A stretch of DNA of 60,505 nucleotides from the NCBI GenBank assembly GCA_013824645.1, contig PNOF01000008.1:1-60505 (forward strand). The letters run 5' to 3'. The DNA is from Syntrophus sp. (in: bacteria). Its GTDB lineage: Bacteria > Desulfobacterota > Syntrophorhabdia > Syntrophorhabdales > Syntrophorhabdaceae. This document shows, piece by piece, positions 49,980-59,489 of the stretch. The notes beneath the pieces were generated by a model that saw only the letters and a program-made list of their open reading frames with translations, did not search any database and had not been told where the DNA came from. Within the stretch, counting starts at the first letter, position 1, and the number at the start of each line of letters is the position of its first letter. The position numbers and the translations under genes were made by a program.

Positions 49980-50693
49980 ATGCCAATATCGATTCAAAAT
50001 GGTATCGTAGACGAGAGATGGATGCTTAATTACGATGGAGAGGAAGTGGAATTAGAGGTTAAGAAACCGAATTTCCCTCATTCTCTTTTTACCAAGAATC
50101 GAAAAGGTTTTAAGAACAGGCATCCGTGGGAGATTTTTTTTAGGATACTAAATGAGTTGGTGTGGTTCTATAATATTACCGTTCAGGATTTGAATGGAGG
50201 GCATGGGGATTATTGCGCTAATATTAATTTTCTCCCTAATGATGACAGCTATGCGATACAGCTGATTGATTTTAAACAGCAAGTCTTTGAAAAAGATCAG
50301 CATTTAGCATTAGGATTTTTTCGAGAGGGCGTATCTAGTGGAAGCACGTATTATGCATTCATGTGCTATTCAAAAATCCTTGAAATACCGTTCAAAGATG
50401 GGAGGTCGAAGGGAGCTTGGATCGAGAAAGAGATCCCCAACCTAAAAGGTGAATTAGCTGTATCGTTTCGAGATCGAAGAGTTCACATGCTGGGAGGAAA
50501 AACCCTTGGCATGTGGCTGAAAGAAGATGGGAGAGACGCACTCTCTCATGCAAACATTCAGGGCGGTAGCACCGTGAGGGACCCTAATAGTTATCAAGAT
50601 TGGGACGAAATCAAATGGGGTAATACGGTGATGCAAGAATTAGCCGAAAAAGCTATGATTGATTGCCTAAAAATCCCAAAAAGAGAGAGCTGA
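49980..50693 (+). CDS. Integron cassette protein with HEPN-like motif, MauJ-like
   Basis: A 237-residue soluble protein with a beta-rich N-terminal half (ISIQNGIVDERWMLNYDGEE) and a helical end. GRDALSHANIQGG contains R-x4-H, followed by DPNSYQDWDEIKWGNTVMQE. It resembles MauJ/HEPN-like proteins of unknown role. It is the only gene of cassette 2; its stop overlaps the attC outer box. Codon use is A/T-richer than the chromosome around it. Likely a defence or toxin function, not proven. Confidence 0.65.
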   Translation: MPISIQNGIVDERWMLNYDGEEVELEVKKPNFPHSLFTKNRKGFKNRHPWEIFFRILNELVWFYNITVQDLNGGHGDYCANINFLPNDDSYAIQLIDFKQQVFEKDQHLALGFFREGVSSGSTYYAFMCYSKILEIPFKDGRSKGAWIEKEIPNLKGELAVSFRDRRVHMLGGKTLGMWLKEDGRDALSHANIQGGSTVRDPNSYQDWDEIKWGNTVMQELAEKAMIDCLKIPKRES

Positions 50694-50757
50694 ACAAGGC
50701 GATGGAGGACAACGATTTAGGCTGCGCCTGAATCGCGCCTCATCTTGAGCGTTATGC
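50689..50757 (+). repeat. attC site of cassette 2
   Basis: Outer boxes GCTGAAC (50689-50695) and GTTATGC (50751-50757). Inner arms pair imperfectly (GATGGAGGACAACGATT against the complement of the right arm) and a terminal hairpin GATTTAGGC-TGC-GCCTGAATC closes it. The left box overlaps the stop codon of the cassette gene. Confidence 0.7.
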
Positions 50758-50835
50758 TCTGTTTCAACCTGTAATTTTTAGAATATCATTTCAATAAAAC
50801 TATTTAATTGTAAGTGAATTCAGTGTCGTTCCCGT

Positions 50836-51828
50836 TCATGCCCCGCCAACCACTTTGCGTAGTTCGGCAAGCAGGTTATCCTCTACTTCAATCAGGCCGG
50901 ATTCCTGACGCTGTCTGGCCAGATGACTTTCCCTTTCTCCCGGCACGAATATCTCGTCCACTCCGGGCAGTTTCTTCGTGGATTTAACCTTACTGATAAT
51001 CTCCGAAACATTACTTACAAGCTTGTCTCGTTCCGTTAAGAGTTCCGGATCAATGGCAAAAATCAAATGTCCCCAGTTGCCCTTGCTGTCACCTATTCCA
51101 CAGAAGGCGGCGCCAACCAGCGGCCCCGCCAGTATCTCGCCGATCAGAGCAAGACCTGATCCTTTATAGCTACGGTCGAAGGAACGAATAGCGCCGGCGA
51201 TGGCCTCTTGCGGATCAGTCGTCGGAATGCCCTGGTTATCATAGGCAAAATCAGCCGGAATGCTTCTGCCTGCCGTCTGGGCTTCTACCAGTCCAAAATA
51301 GGAGGTCGCGGCTGTCGACATATCGAGCACGATGGGGTCCTGCTCGCTGGGGATAGCGATGGCCAAAGGATTGGTTCCGAATACAGGCTCGTATGATCCG
51401 TAAACCGCAACTCTCTGTGGTGAGCGGCTGAAAGCAAAACCGATGAGCCCCTCCGCTGCCAAACGGGAAGCATAGTAACCTATGGCTCCGGATGATGTGT
51501 TTGTGTTAAATGTTCCGGCAATAGCGAACCCGCTTTTCTTCGCCTTTTCTTTCACTATTTCCACTGCCTTCCCGACAACCAGCATGGCGTGGTTTTTGTT
51601 GCCGTTGATCCGCGCAGAAATCGGGGTTTCCTTTTCGATTACGATTTCCCCGGCATTCGAATCTTTGGGGATACCCTTGTCGATGAGTTTCACTATTCCC
51701 TGATTGTTGTCCCGCAGTTGAGCATAGAGCAGTACATCAGCGATGACCTGAACTTCTTTGTCGTTGTAGCCGTATTTCTTCACTGCCTTGCGTGTCAGTT
51801 CCTCAAGTTCTTTAATCGATATTTTCAT
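50836..51828 (-). CDS. Ldh2-type malate/L-lactate dehydrogenase family protein
   Basis: A 330-residue NAD(P)-dependent oxidoreductase of the malate/L-sulfolactate/lactate dehydrogenase family, unrelated to Rossmann-type LDH. Motifs: DVLLYAQLRDNNQGIVKL near the N-terminus, NKNHAMLVVGKAVEI, FNTNTSSGAIGYYASRLAAE (usual catalytic region), VFGTNPLAIAIPSE and LDMSTAATSYFGLV. The frame opens at 51891, but TGAGGAGAG precedes ATG 51828. It stands alone after the integron cassettes. Substrate cannot be told. Confidence 0.88.
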   Translation of the reverse strand: MKISIKELEELTRKAVKKYGYNDKEVQVIADVLLYAQLRDNNQGIVKLIDKGIPKDSNAGEIVIEKETPISARINGNKNHAMLVVGKAVEIVKEKAKKSGFAIAGTFNTNTSSGAIGYYASRLAAEGLIGFAFSRSPQRVAVYGSYEPVFGTNPLAIAIPSEQDPIVLDMSTAATSYFGLVEAQTAGRSIPADFAYDNQGIPTTDPQEAIAGAIRSFDRSYKGSGLALIGEILAGPLVGAAFCGIGDSKGNWGHLIFAIDPELLTERDKLVSNVSEIISKVKSTKKLPGVDEIFVPGERESHLARQRQESGLIEVEDNLLAELRKVVGGA

Positions 51829-52293
51829 AATTCTCTCCTCAAATATCCTGCCCGGTGATAGAATCCCCAACACAAATTGCGGTGAATTCATTTAATTATT
51901 TTGCTCACTATTTGTCAATTATTTTCCCGATATATTTTTACTTGAGGCGCCCTCTTTTGGAATAGCTATACCTGCGGTATGTCCTTAAAAAAATAATAGG
52001 TTGTTCATTTATTGATTAAGCGAGTAGATAAAAGTTACTTTTTGTGATTTAGTAGGTTATTGTGTAAATGGTGAGACCCAGGGGAAGTTATTCATGTTAG
52101 GTACTCCTCGCAACCTTGCTACAGGAGATGAAATGAATGACCATTAATATGATAGGGCTTGGGGCCTATTATATTGAAATTCCCCCTGTGGGTATGTTCT
52201 TATTAATTAGTCACTTAAGGAATGCCCGGATTTGTCCGATGATGTAATAAAGCTGACCATATTACTGGTCGGGTATATTTATGGTGAGGTGCT
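51829..52293. other. Intergenic region between divergent genes
   Basis: About 465 bases with no gene. It must carry the promoters of the dehydrogenase (left) and of the HDOD protein (right). A/T-rich in the middle; no known motif is seen. Confidence 0.45.
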
Positions 52294-53175
52294 ATGATAC
52301 AGGATTTTGCCAAAAGATTAGAAAAAGTCATTGAATTTCTTCCTCCTATACCCATTGTAATGACTGAATTATTAGCGGCCATAGCTGACGAGGATGTAGA
52401 GATGAATGCTCTGGCAAGGATCATTTCAAAAGACCCATCCATGAGTATGAACGTATTGAAGATTGCCAACTCGGCATTTTATAGACTCCCCTATAAAGTG
52501 GCCACCGTAGAACATGCGGTGAAAATGATGGGGATGAAAGAAATTACCATGATATGTCTTGCCTGTGGGACCTATCGGGCGTTGATGCCGTCACGGAACG
52601 TGCAGACCTTCAATTCGGATGATTTCTGGAAACACTCTGTAGCGACGGGGGTTATTGCAAGGAAAATATGCCGGGAATTAAAGGTTGGGGATAAAAATGT
52701 TATTTATTTCCTCGGTCTTCTCCACGATGTTGGTAAAGTTATACTTGATAGATTTGCCCACGACATATACACACTTGTGATTCAGACAACCTACGATGAA
52801 TGTATTTCTATGATTGAAGCTGAAAAACGTCTCATCGGCGAATCACATGATGTTATCGGCGGGTTTGTTATGGAGAAGTGGAAATTACCGGAGGTTTTTG
52901 CCGATGTCGCCAGATACCATCATACGGTTATGGAGTCCCCGGAATATAACCGGATAAATGTTGCCATCGCTTCTCTTGCAGACCAACTGGCAAGGGTCAG
53001 ATATTTTGGTTTCGGCGGCGATATGAGCGGTGTTGTATTCTCTGAAACAGAGGCTTTTAAAGTCCTCGAAAAGGTTGTGCCCGACATCGTCAACATGGAT
53101 ATTTTCCGATTTGTTCATGAACTGGAAACAGTGGATGACGAAATTGTAGAGATGGAAAAAATCTTGACCTCGTAG
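52294..53175 (+). CDS. HDOD domain protein
   Basis: A 293-residue protein with an HDOD domain over most of its length: LPPIPIVMTELLAAIADEDV, LKIANSAFYRLPYKVATVEH, LGLLHDVGKVILDRFAHDIY (HD motif) and VARYHHTVMESPEYN. HDOD proteins act in signalling and cell control, often without phosphodiesterase activity. The stop lies 16 bases before the convergent stop of the hybrid kinase. A GGTGAGGTG ribosome site precedes the start. Possibly linked to the kinase functionally. Confidence 0.9.
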   Translation: MIQDFAKRLEKVIEFLPPIPIVMTELLAAIADEDVEMNALARIISKDPSMSMNVLKIANSAFYRLPYKVATVEHAVKMMGMKEITMICLACGTYRALMPSRNVQTFNSDDFWKHSVATGVIARKICRELKVGDKNVIYFLGLLHDVGKVILDRFAHDIYTLVIQTTYDECISMIEAEKRLIGESHDVIGGFVMEKWKLPEVFADVARYHHTVMESPEYNRINVAIASLADQLARVRYFGFGGDMSGVVFSETEAFKVLEKVVPDIVNMDIFRFVHELETVDDEIVEMEKILTS

Positions 53176-53191
53176 GGCTGCCCAATGGGGA

Positions 53192-55765
53192 TCATATATC
53201 CCTTCCCTCCATTACCCTCTTAATGATCTCACCAAGGGCCTGAACATCATACGGTTTGGCAATTGCCCCGGAAAAGCCGTATTCTTTGAAATTGTGCATG
53301 ATCGGATCTTCGGCGTACCCGCTGGAGACGATGGCCTTGGCTTTTGGGTCTATTTCACGTATTTTCTGTACTGTTTCTTTTCCTCCCATGCCGCCCGGTA
53401 TAGTGAGGTCCATAATAACAAGGTTAAAAGGTTTGCCCGATGCCCACGCCTCTGAGTACAACGTAACAGCTTCAGCCCCATCTGTGGCGAATGCAGCATC
53501 AAACCCGAGGTAATCAAGCATCTGCCCGACAATATCCAGCAAGGCAACTTCATCGTCCATATAGAGAATTTTGTGTTTTCCGGCGCCTGCCGCCTGCCCC
53601 TGTTCTGTCTGTTCATTGTACACGGCTTCCCTGTATGCCGGAAGGTATATATGGAGAGTCATACCTTCTTCTGCATGCGATTCAGCGACCATGAATCCGT
53701 CATGGTTTTTAATAATGGAGTAACAGATTGCGAGCCCAAGCCCCATACCTTTTGTGTTGCCCATTTCTTTTTTCGTAAAATAGGGATCGAAAATTCTGGA
53801 CAGGTCTTCTTCCGGTATGCCGCCTCCTCGGTCCTCTATGGAAATCTTCACATAATCCCCTTCCGAAAGTGGGATGGCGTCATCAGGAGTGAGGGTAATA
53901 TTGGCAGCTCTGATGGTGATTTTGCCTCCATCAGGCATAGCTTCCTTTGCGTTCATGACAATATTGTGGATTACCTGCCGTATCTGCCCTTCATCAATTT
54001 CAGCCCGGCTTAGATCGTCGGGGATTTTATAAGTGCATTTTACGTTAGACCCGCTCAATGTAAGACGTGCAGCATCTTTGATAACTTTTTTCAGTGATAC
54101 TACCTTTTTTAAAGGTTCACCACCTCTGGAAAAGGTGAGAAGCCGGTATGTCAAATCTTTGCCTCTCAATGTGGCATCTTCTGCATCGGTAAGCCTTTCA
54201 TATACTTTGTTTTCAGGGTCTATGAATGTTTTTGCAAAGGAAATGTTGCCGAGAATAACGGCAAGGATATTATTAAAATCATGGGCAATACCCCCGGCTA
54301 AGGTGCCCACGGACTCAAGTTTTCTTATTGTCAATAATTCCTCTTCCATCTTCCGCTTTTCCGTGATGTCCCGAAATACAATAACAACGCCCAGAATAAT
54401 GTTGTCCTTATCCCGGATTGGCGCCCCGCTCAGCATGATGATCCTCTCTACTCCATACCGGTTAATGAGGATATCGGTTCTTTCAAGATTTTCCGTTTCA
54501 TTCTTTTCTATGATCTCCTGTAGGGGGTCTTCAGACTGTACCCTTGTTTTTTCGTCAAGGTTGTGAAAAATATTTATAAGAGGGGCTCCGATTGCCTCTT
54601 TCTCTGACCAGCCGGTCATATTTTCCGCTGACTGGTTGATAAGGACGATCTTTCCTGTTGTATCCGCTGTTATAACACCGTCACCAATGGAACGTAGAGT
54701 TATGGAGAGCTGTTCCTTCTCGGTTGCCAGCGCTTTTTCAACAAGCATGCGGACAGCGATTTCGTGTTGAAGGTTGAAATTGGCATCGATGAGCTGCTTT
54801 TCACTTTCCTGGAGAAGTTCTTTTGAAACCGTTGTTGCTGCCAATTGACGAACCATGCGGTTGAAATCTTCTGCAAGGGTTTTTACCTCACCAGACATGG
54901 GAGGTTTCACTAAAGCATCAAAATCCCCTTCATTGACTTTCCGTGTCGCCTCTCGAAGGCTGGTTATGGCACGGGAAAAATACATCCCGATACTATAGGC
55001 AACAAAAGAAATGATTAGTATACCGATACCCATAAAGAGAAAGGCCATCTTTTTAAAAGACCGGAGCAGGTTTTCTATGGTAGTACTCAGGCGATCAGAG
55101 GTATTACGGTAAATTACTTCGGCATCCCTTACTGGCTGGGTGAATTCATCAACGGTGGCCGTGACGGCAACACTTAAACGGACATTATCGGCAGTTCTCT
55201 GCCGGAGGGGGGTAATGTATAAGTATTTTTGTCTTATTTCTCCTCCCGCTTCTGTCCAATCGTAATACCCATAGGCAGTATTTCCACTGAGACTCTTTTC
55301 TATGATTGACCAGAGGGTGGGAAAATCACGCTTAAGCACCCCCGGGTCCTTATTTTTAACCCTGGCATCCTTATGAAAACGGGTTACGCCTGTGTCAGAA
55401 TCGTGAAGAGCCGTGTATCCTTCCCGGCCCACCTGCTGAACCGCGATTTCCCTGAATACCTTATCTCTCTGGAGATCCTGAAGGGTCATATAAGGGTGTG
55501 ACTGCAGGATTAAATCGAGTTGCATTGCCACATCGAGGGCTTTCTGTTCTATGAGAGTCCCTATGGTTTTATTTAAGATGGCTTTGCTATGGCTCCATTC
55601 CTCGTCATAAGCTTGCTGGATTCTATTACGGATTTTAGGTTGGAATTCTCTCCCGTATATTTCAATCAGGACGGCAAAAATGATAATCGGGATGAGCCCG
55701 GCAATGAGGGTTATAAGAAAAAGACGGGAGCTGAATTTAGTCGGCAATAAACTGGAAAGCTTCAT
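53192..55765 (-). CDS. Membrane hybrid histidine kinase (HAMP-PAS-HisKA-ATPase-REC)
   Basis: An 857-residue sensor. Helix 1 is at about 14-35; a periplasmic segment to about 235 has a dCache/PAS-like character (YTALHDSDTGVTRFH, AYGYYDWTEAGGEI); helix 2 is at about 240-262. HAMP (to about 318), a coil, one PAS (about 350-470), the acceptor helix [20 protein letters not shown], ATPase (NIVMNAKEAMP, DRGGGIPEEDL, KGMGLGLAICYS) and a C-terminal receiver (LYMDDE, Asp in LVIMDLTIPGG, KP in IAKPYD) follow. The same HDFNN type as the kinase at 8095. The ligand is unknown. Confidence 0.92.
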   Translation of the reverse strand: MKLSSLLPTKFSSRLFLITLIAGLIPIIIFAVLIEIYGREFQPKIRNRIQQAYDEEWSHSKAILNKTIGTLIEQKALDVAMQLDLILQSHPYMTLQDLQRDKVFREIAVQQVGREGYTALHDSDTGVTRFHKDARVKNKDPGVLKRDFPTLWSIIEKSLSGNTAYGYYDWTEAGGEIRQKYLYITPLRQRTADNVRLSVAVTATVDEFTQPVRDAEVIYRNTSDRLSTTIENLLRSFKKMAFLFMGIGILIISFVAYSIGMYFSRAITSLREATRKVNEGDFDALVKPPMSGEVKTLAEDFNRMVRQLAATTVSKELLQESEKQLIDANFNLQHEIAVRMLVEKALATEKEQLSITLRSIGDGVITADTTGKIVLINQSAENMTGWSEKEAIGAPLINIFHNLDEKTRVQSEDPLQEIIEKNETENLERTDILINRYGVERIIMLSGAPIRDKDNIILGVVIVFRDITEKRKMEEELLTIRKLESVGTLAGGIAHDFNNILAVILGNISFAKTFIDPENKVYERLTDAEDATLRGKDLTYRLLTFSRGGEPLKKVVSLKKVIKDAARLTLSGSNVKCTYKIPDDLSRAEIDEGQIRQVIHNIVMNAKEAMPDGGKITIRAANITLTPDDAIPLSEGDYVKISIEDRGGGIPEEDLSRIFDPYFTKKEMGNTKGMGLGLAICYSIIKNHDGFMVAESHAEEGMTLHIYLPAYREAVYNEQTEQGQAAGAGKHKILYMDDEVALLDIVGQMLDYLGFDAAFATDGAEAVTLYSEAWASGKPFNLVIMDLTIPGGMGGKETVQKIREIDPKAKAIVSSGYAEDPIMHNFKEYGFSGAIAKPYDVQALGEIIKRVMEGRDI

Positions 55766-56127
55766 AGAGTCACTTTCTTTTTTCGGTTTGTACTCATGTG
55801 TCTCTCAGTATTATAATACATACATCTGAATATTGCTGTCCTCTCTTCGCCGGACATGTTTTTTCCTATGCCGGTCGCCTCCCGCAATGAGTTTTTCCCT
55901 CTTGCCCCCATGTCGGCAAAGTCAGCAGGAATATTATGTTCGGGTCAATAGTGGAATGATTATGAAGCATGGATAATGTGATCATTATGAAGATAGTATA
56001 CTATATTCATAATTCATTGCATATACAAGCAGGTCAAAAACTTTCTTTTTCAGAAAAGAAGTGATATAAAAAGCAAATCAGCAAATCAGCCAATCAAGTT
56101 TATTGATCCTGAAAAGAGGGAATGTAC
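55766..56127. other. Intergenic region with palindromes
   Basis: About 360 bases between divergent genes. It holds two small perfect palindromic elements: ATAATG-TGAT-CATTAT (55973-55988) and ATAGTATACTAT (55993-56004). They are possible operator sites. Confidence 0.4.
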
Positions 56128-56595
56128 ATGAGCAATGTTGACGATAATCTGAAGGAAAACGAAAGGGTTACCTATCGCACCGGGCTACATTGGGTGATAT
56201 TTGGCGGTCCGTTGGTACTCTTATGCGTTGCAGGCCTATCAATTCCTTCAAAGGGCATGCCGGCTGTAATACTCCTCATTGTGGCCACAATATGGACACT
56301 TTTTGTAACAAGGAACCTTCAAATGACCGAATTTGTAATAACCGATAAGCGTATATTGATACAGAGATGGTTTACATTGAAGAAATTCTACGACATCTCT
56401 ATTTCTGAGATAGTGGATGTAGAAATTTACCAGCCGGCCCTTGGTAAGTTATTGAATTTCGGGAAGATTATTGTTCATCTTCCCAAGAAAAAGCGGGTTT
56501 CCTTTCGATTGGTCAATGCCCCGGTGATATTCCTGATGAAATTTCAGGAAGAGTTCCTCAAGATTCATAAAGAGCTGCAGCAAGAAAAACCATAA
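56128..56595 (+). CDS. PH-domain-like membrane protein
   Basis: A 155-residue protein with two helices (about 25-42 and 46-63) followed by a bacterial PH domain (TDKRILIQRWFTLKKFYDIS, ISEIVDVEIYQPALGKLLNF, GKIIVHLP). Such proteins occur in the inner membrane with unknown ligands. Two starts are possible: ATG 56122 and 56128; GAGGGA favours 56128. Downstream is a marR gene with its own promoter. Confidence 0.82.
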   Translation: MSNVDDNLKENERVTYRTGLHWVIFGGPLVLLCVAGLSIPSKGMPAVILLIVATIWTLFVTRNLQMTEFVITDKRILIQRWFTLKKFYDISISEIVDVEIYQPALGKLLNFGKIIVHLPKKKRVSFRLVNAPVIFLMKFQEEFLKIHKELQQEKP

Positions 56596-56632
56596 CATAC
56601 CGGGTATATTTTCTTACCATTCCAAAAAGAGC

Positions 56633-56690
56633 TTGACAATATAGTAATGACCTATATAATTAAGATATAAATAGTTAGTATATGAACTAT
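56633..56690 (+). promoter_or_regulatory. Sigma-70-type promoter and palindromic operator of marR
   Basis: TTGACA (56633-56638), 16-base spacer, TATAAT (56655-56660). Just downstream, ATAGTTAGTATATGAACTAT (56671-56690) has inverted ATAGTT/AACTAT arms. It is a likely binding site for the MarR protein encoded after it. Confidence 0.65.
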
Positions 56691-56701
56691 AAAGAGGCGC
56701 G

Positions 56702-57181
56702 ATGAATTTAAAAGATGAGCTTGGACTTGATCAGGCAATCGAAACAACAGCGCATGAATGCCTTTTGAATATCCTCTATACGGGAACCATGATTTACAGG
56801 GTCTCCTATGCTTATTTCAGAAAATACGGCATAACCGATGCACAGTTTAATGTCCTTATTCAGCTAAAATACGCACAGATGAATACACTTTCCCAGGCAG
56901 ATTTGGGGAGGCGTCTTGTGGTAAATAAGGCTGATATGACGGGTATCATTGACCGACTCGAGAAGGTCGGACTTGTCGAAAGGACCGATCACCCCAAGGA
57001 CAGGCGCATCAATATTATTAAGATCACCAGAAAGGGCAAAGACATGGTGGGCAAACTGGAACCGGGCTATTTTGAAGGGGTAAAAAAACTCCTTTCCGCC
57101 GTACCGGAGGCTGATATAAAAAGGATGATCAAAGGCATGGAGCGGATCCGTGAAAATATCCATAGAGACGGGTTATTCTGA
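56702..57181 (+). CDS. MarR-family transcriptional regulator
   Basis: A 159-residue winged-helix regulator: TDAQFNVLIQLKYAQMNTLS, QADLGRRLVVNKADMTGIID, RLEKVGLVERTDHPKDRRIN are the recognition helix and wing. MarR proteins sense small molecules or oxidants. A good promoter and a palindrome precede it. It is followed by the PlsC/acyl-ACP synthetase gene (57 bases apart), so it may control fatty-acid or phospholipid recycling; inference. Confidence 0.9.
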   Translation: MNLKDELGLDQAIETTAHECLLNILYTGTMIYRVSYAYFRKYGITDAQFNVLIQLKYAQMNTLSQADLGRRLVVNKADMTGIIDRLEKVGLVERTDHPKDRRINIIKITRKGKDMVGKLEPGYFEGVKKLLSAVPEADIKRMIKGMERIRENIHRDGLF

Positions 57182-57238
57182 AAATCCATGACCATAGAGA
57201 GTATTTTTTTGCGCGTTCATTTTTGAACGGGGTGAAAT

Positions 57239-59380
57239 GTGTCCGGTTTTTATAGGTTTTTTAAACTTGTTTTGAAATGCTATTTTACCCTTGTTCATAG
57301 AATGAAGATCAGGGGTTTTGAGAATATACCCGGAGATTTTAAAAGGCTTATCATTATTTCAAATCATGCAAGTCTCCTTGATGGTCTTATTATCTGGGCT
57401 TATCTTGATCTTCCTTTAAAGATAATTGTCAATCGGGGCAGGGCCCAGGAGTGGTTTCTGCGACCCTTTATGCAAAACGAGTATACCGTGCCCATCGATA
57501 CCATGAACCCTTATGCCCTGAAAGGGATCATTGAAAAGGTTGATCACGGAATGCCGCTCCTTATATTCCCTGAGGGGCGTATTACGAGAACAGGGAATCT
57601 TATGCGGGTATACGAAGGGACCGGATTTGTAGCGTACATGACCGGGGCGGAAATTCTGCCGGTTTATCTTGATAATACCTATTCGACGATATTTTCCAGG
57701 AAGAAAAAAGGCAAAAAGATTTTTGCTCCCATAACAATGACCATAGGAAAAGTCCGTGAACCCTTAAGCCTTGAGCACATCGAACATAAAAAAAGGAAAC
57801 GTGAAGCAGCAGACAGAATATATCAGATGCTCTGTGATATGTATTATGAGGTACACAATGAACCCTCCACACTTGGCCGCGAATTGGTCCGTATCTGTAA
57901 AAAGAATGGCAGCAGGACGGCTTACAAAGATCTCACGGGCAATGAGGTAAGCTACAAGAAGGCATTAAGGGGAGCATTTGTGCTCGGCAGGTATTTTTCT
58001 AAGTTTACTGAAAAAAATATCGGCGTGCTCCTTCCCAACCTCACCCTTACTGCTCTTGTTTTCATGGGTCTCCAAATTTTTAAAAAGGTGGCTGTCTTTC
58101 TCAATTATTCAACGGGCCCGGGGGCGCTGATCCACGCAATGGACCTTGCTGACCTCAACACTATCGTTACGTCAAGACAGTTCCTTGACCGGATCAAGCT
58201 TACGCCCTCTCTCTTCAAAGGGAGAAGAATTGTCTTTGTTGAAGATCTGAAAGGCGTTCTCGGCATTAAAGAAAAGATCATGGGACTCATAGAGAGTATC
58301 TTTTCTTTTTCATACACCAGGCTGGGACCTGATGAACCGAAGGAGACCGCTGTTATTCTTTTTACTTCCGGGTCGGAAGGTCTCCCGAAGGGGGTCTGTC
58401 TTTCCCATGAGAACATCATATCGAATATCCACCAGGCCCTTGCCAGAATCGATATCGGAGAAGATGATTATTTCCTTAGTGCCCTGCCCATCTTCCATAG
58501 TTTCGGACTCACCATCGGAACAATTATGCCTTTGTTTGCAGGCGCAAAGACTTTTCTATATGTGAGTCCTCTTCATTACAGAGCAATCCCGGAAATCATC
58601 TACGATGAGGGGTGTACACTCCTCATGGGGACCAATACATTTTTGAATGGATACGGTAGAAAGGCCCATCCCTATGATTTGCATACCATTCGCTATGTTT
58701 ATTGCGGCGCCGAAGCCTTAAGCGATGCGGTCTTTGAGAAATACGCGAAGACCTTCGGTATACGGGTCATGTCAGGATATGGGGCAACGGAATGTGCGCC
58801 TATCCTTACCATGAACAGTGCTCTTGAACATGAATACGGGACAGTTGGGAAAATACTCTCCGGCATTGAGTATAAGCTTGTTCCCACGGAAGGAATTGAT
58901 AGCAAAAACGGGACCGTGGGGAGGCTTTTCGTAAAAGGCAAGAATGTTATGAAAGGATATCTGAAAAACGAAAAGGCGAACCAGAAGTTTCTTGTCGAAG
59001 ATGAAGGCTGGTACGATACGGGAGATATTGTGGAAGTAACAGCTGAAGGTTTTTTGAAAATTGTGGGACGGCTCAAGAGGTTCTCAAAGATAAGCGGCGA
59101 GATGATATCTCTTACTGCTGTTGAGGAAGCGCTGGCAGGTTTATTCGGCGAACGCAAAGAAACAGTCGTTATGGCTGTCGAAGATGAACGGAAAGGTGAA
59201 AAGCTTGTCCTTGTCACCAATTACCGGGACGCGGAATTGAAAACAATACGGGAAAGGTTAAGAGAAAAGGGTTTTTCAGACCTTGCCTGCCCGAGAGATA
59301 TTATATATATGAAGGAAATACCAAAGCTGGGAACGGGGAAGGTGGATTATGTGAAGCTCAAAGAGTTTCTCATAGTCTGA
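57239..59380 (+). CDS. aas: Bifunctional acyltransferase / acyl-ACP synthetase (Aas-like)
   Basis: A 713-residue fusion. Residues 1-210 are a PlsC-type acyltransferase (NHASLLDG and FPEGRITRTG). Residues 220-713 are an AMP-binding ligase with LFTSGSEGLPKGVCLSHEN, MSGYGATECAP and GWYDTGDIVEVTAEGFLKIV. In Aas proteins, the two parts re-acylate lysophospholipid. The start is GTG 57239, with GGGGTGA before it; ATG 57237 is out of frame. A small hairpin CGTTCATTTTTGAACG (57214-57229) sits in the leader. Co-directional with marR. Confidence 0.9.
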   Translation: MSGFYRFFKLVLKCYFTLVHRMKIRGFENIPGDFKRLIIISNHASLLDGLIIWAYLDLPLKIIVNRGRAQEWFLRPFMQNEYTVPIDTMNPYALKGIIEKVDHGMPLLIFPEGRITRTGNLMRVYEGTGFVAYMTGAEILPVYLDNTYSTIFSRKKKGKKIFAPITMTIGKVREPLSLEHIEHKKRKREAADRIYQMLCDMYYEVHNEPSTLGRELVRICKKNGSRTAYKDLTGNEVSYKKALRGAFVLGRYFSKFTEKNIGVLLPNLTLTALVFMGLQIFKKVAVFLNYSTGPGALIHAMDLADLNTIVTSRQFLDRIKLTPSLFKGRRIVFVEDLKGVLGIKEKIMGLIESIFSFSYTRLGPDEPKETAVILFTSGSEGLPKGVCLSHENIISNIHQALARIDIGEDDYFLSALPIFHSFGLTIGTIMPLFAGAKTFLYVSPLHYRAIPEIIYDEGCTLLMGTNTFLNGYGRKAHPYDLHTIRYVYCGAEALSDAVFEKYAKTFGIRVMSGYGATECAPILTMNSALEHEYGTVGKILSGIEYKLVPTEGIDSKNGTVGRLFVKGKNVMKGYLKNEKANQKFLVEDEGWYDTGDIVEVTAEGFLKIVGRLKRFSKISGEMISLTAVEEALAGLFGERKETVVMAVEDERKGEKLVLVTNYRDAELKTIRERLREKGFSDLACPRDIIYMKEIPKLGTGKVDYVKLKEFLIV

Positions 59381-59460
59381 TGCCAATTCGGCTGCTTTCA
59401 TATAACTTCATCAATTTGATTGTTTTGAGTCTTTGGGTAGCGCTTTTTGGGAAAGATAAA

Positions 59461-59478
59461 GCGGGCCGAAAGGCCCGC
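59461..59478 (-). terminator. Terminator between aas and HU genes
   Basis: GCGGGCC-GAAA-GGCCCGC. On the minus strand it is followed by TTTATCTTT, so it fits HU; it can also serve the aas transcript. Confidence 0.8.
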
Positions 59479-59489
59479 CTGGTCACGAT

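Larger units (their letters stand above)
49315..50751 (+). mobile_element. Two-cassette integron array without integrase (CALIN)
   Basis: Two attC sites (49889-49951 and 50689-50757), each after a single gene, and matching cassette borders. Cassette 1 runs from the T of GTTCGCA (49314-49320) to 49945; its attC starts with TGCGAAC, the exact complement of its own beginning. Cassette 2 starts in GTTCGGC and ends before GTTATGC; its attC starts GCTGAAC, one base different from the complement of its own beginning. No integrase gene or clear attI is in the window. Confidence 0.75.
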
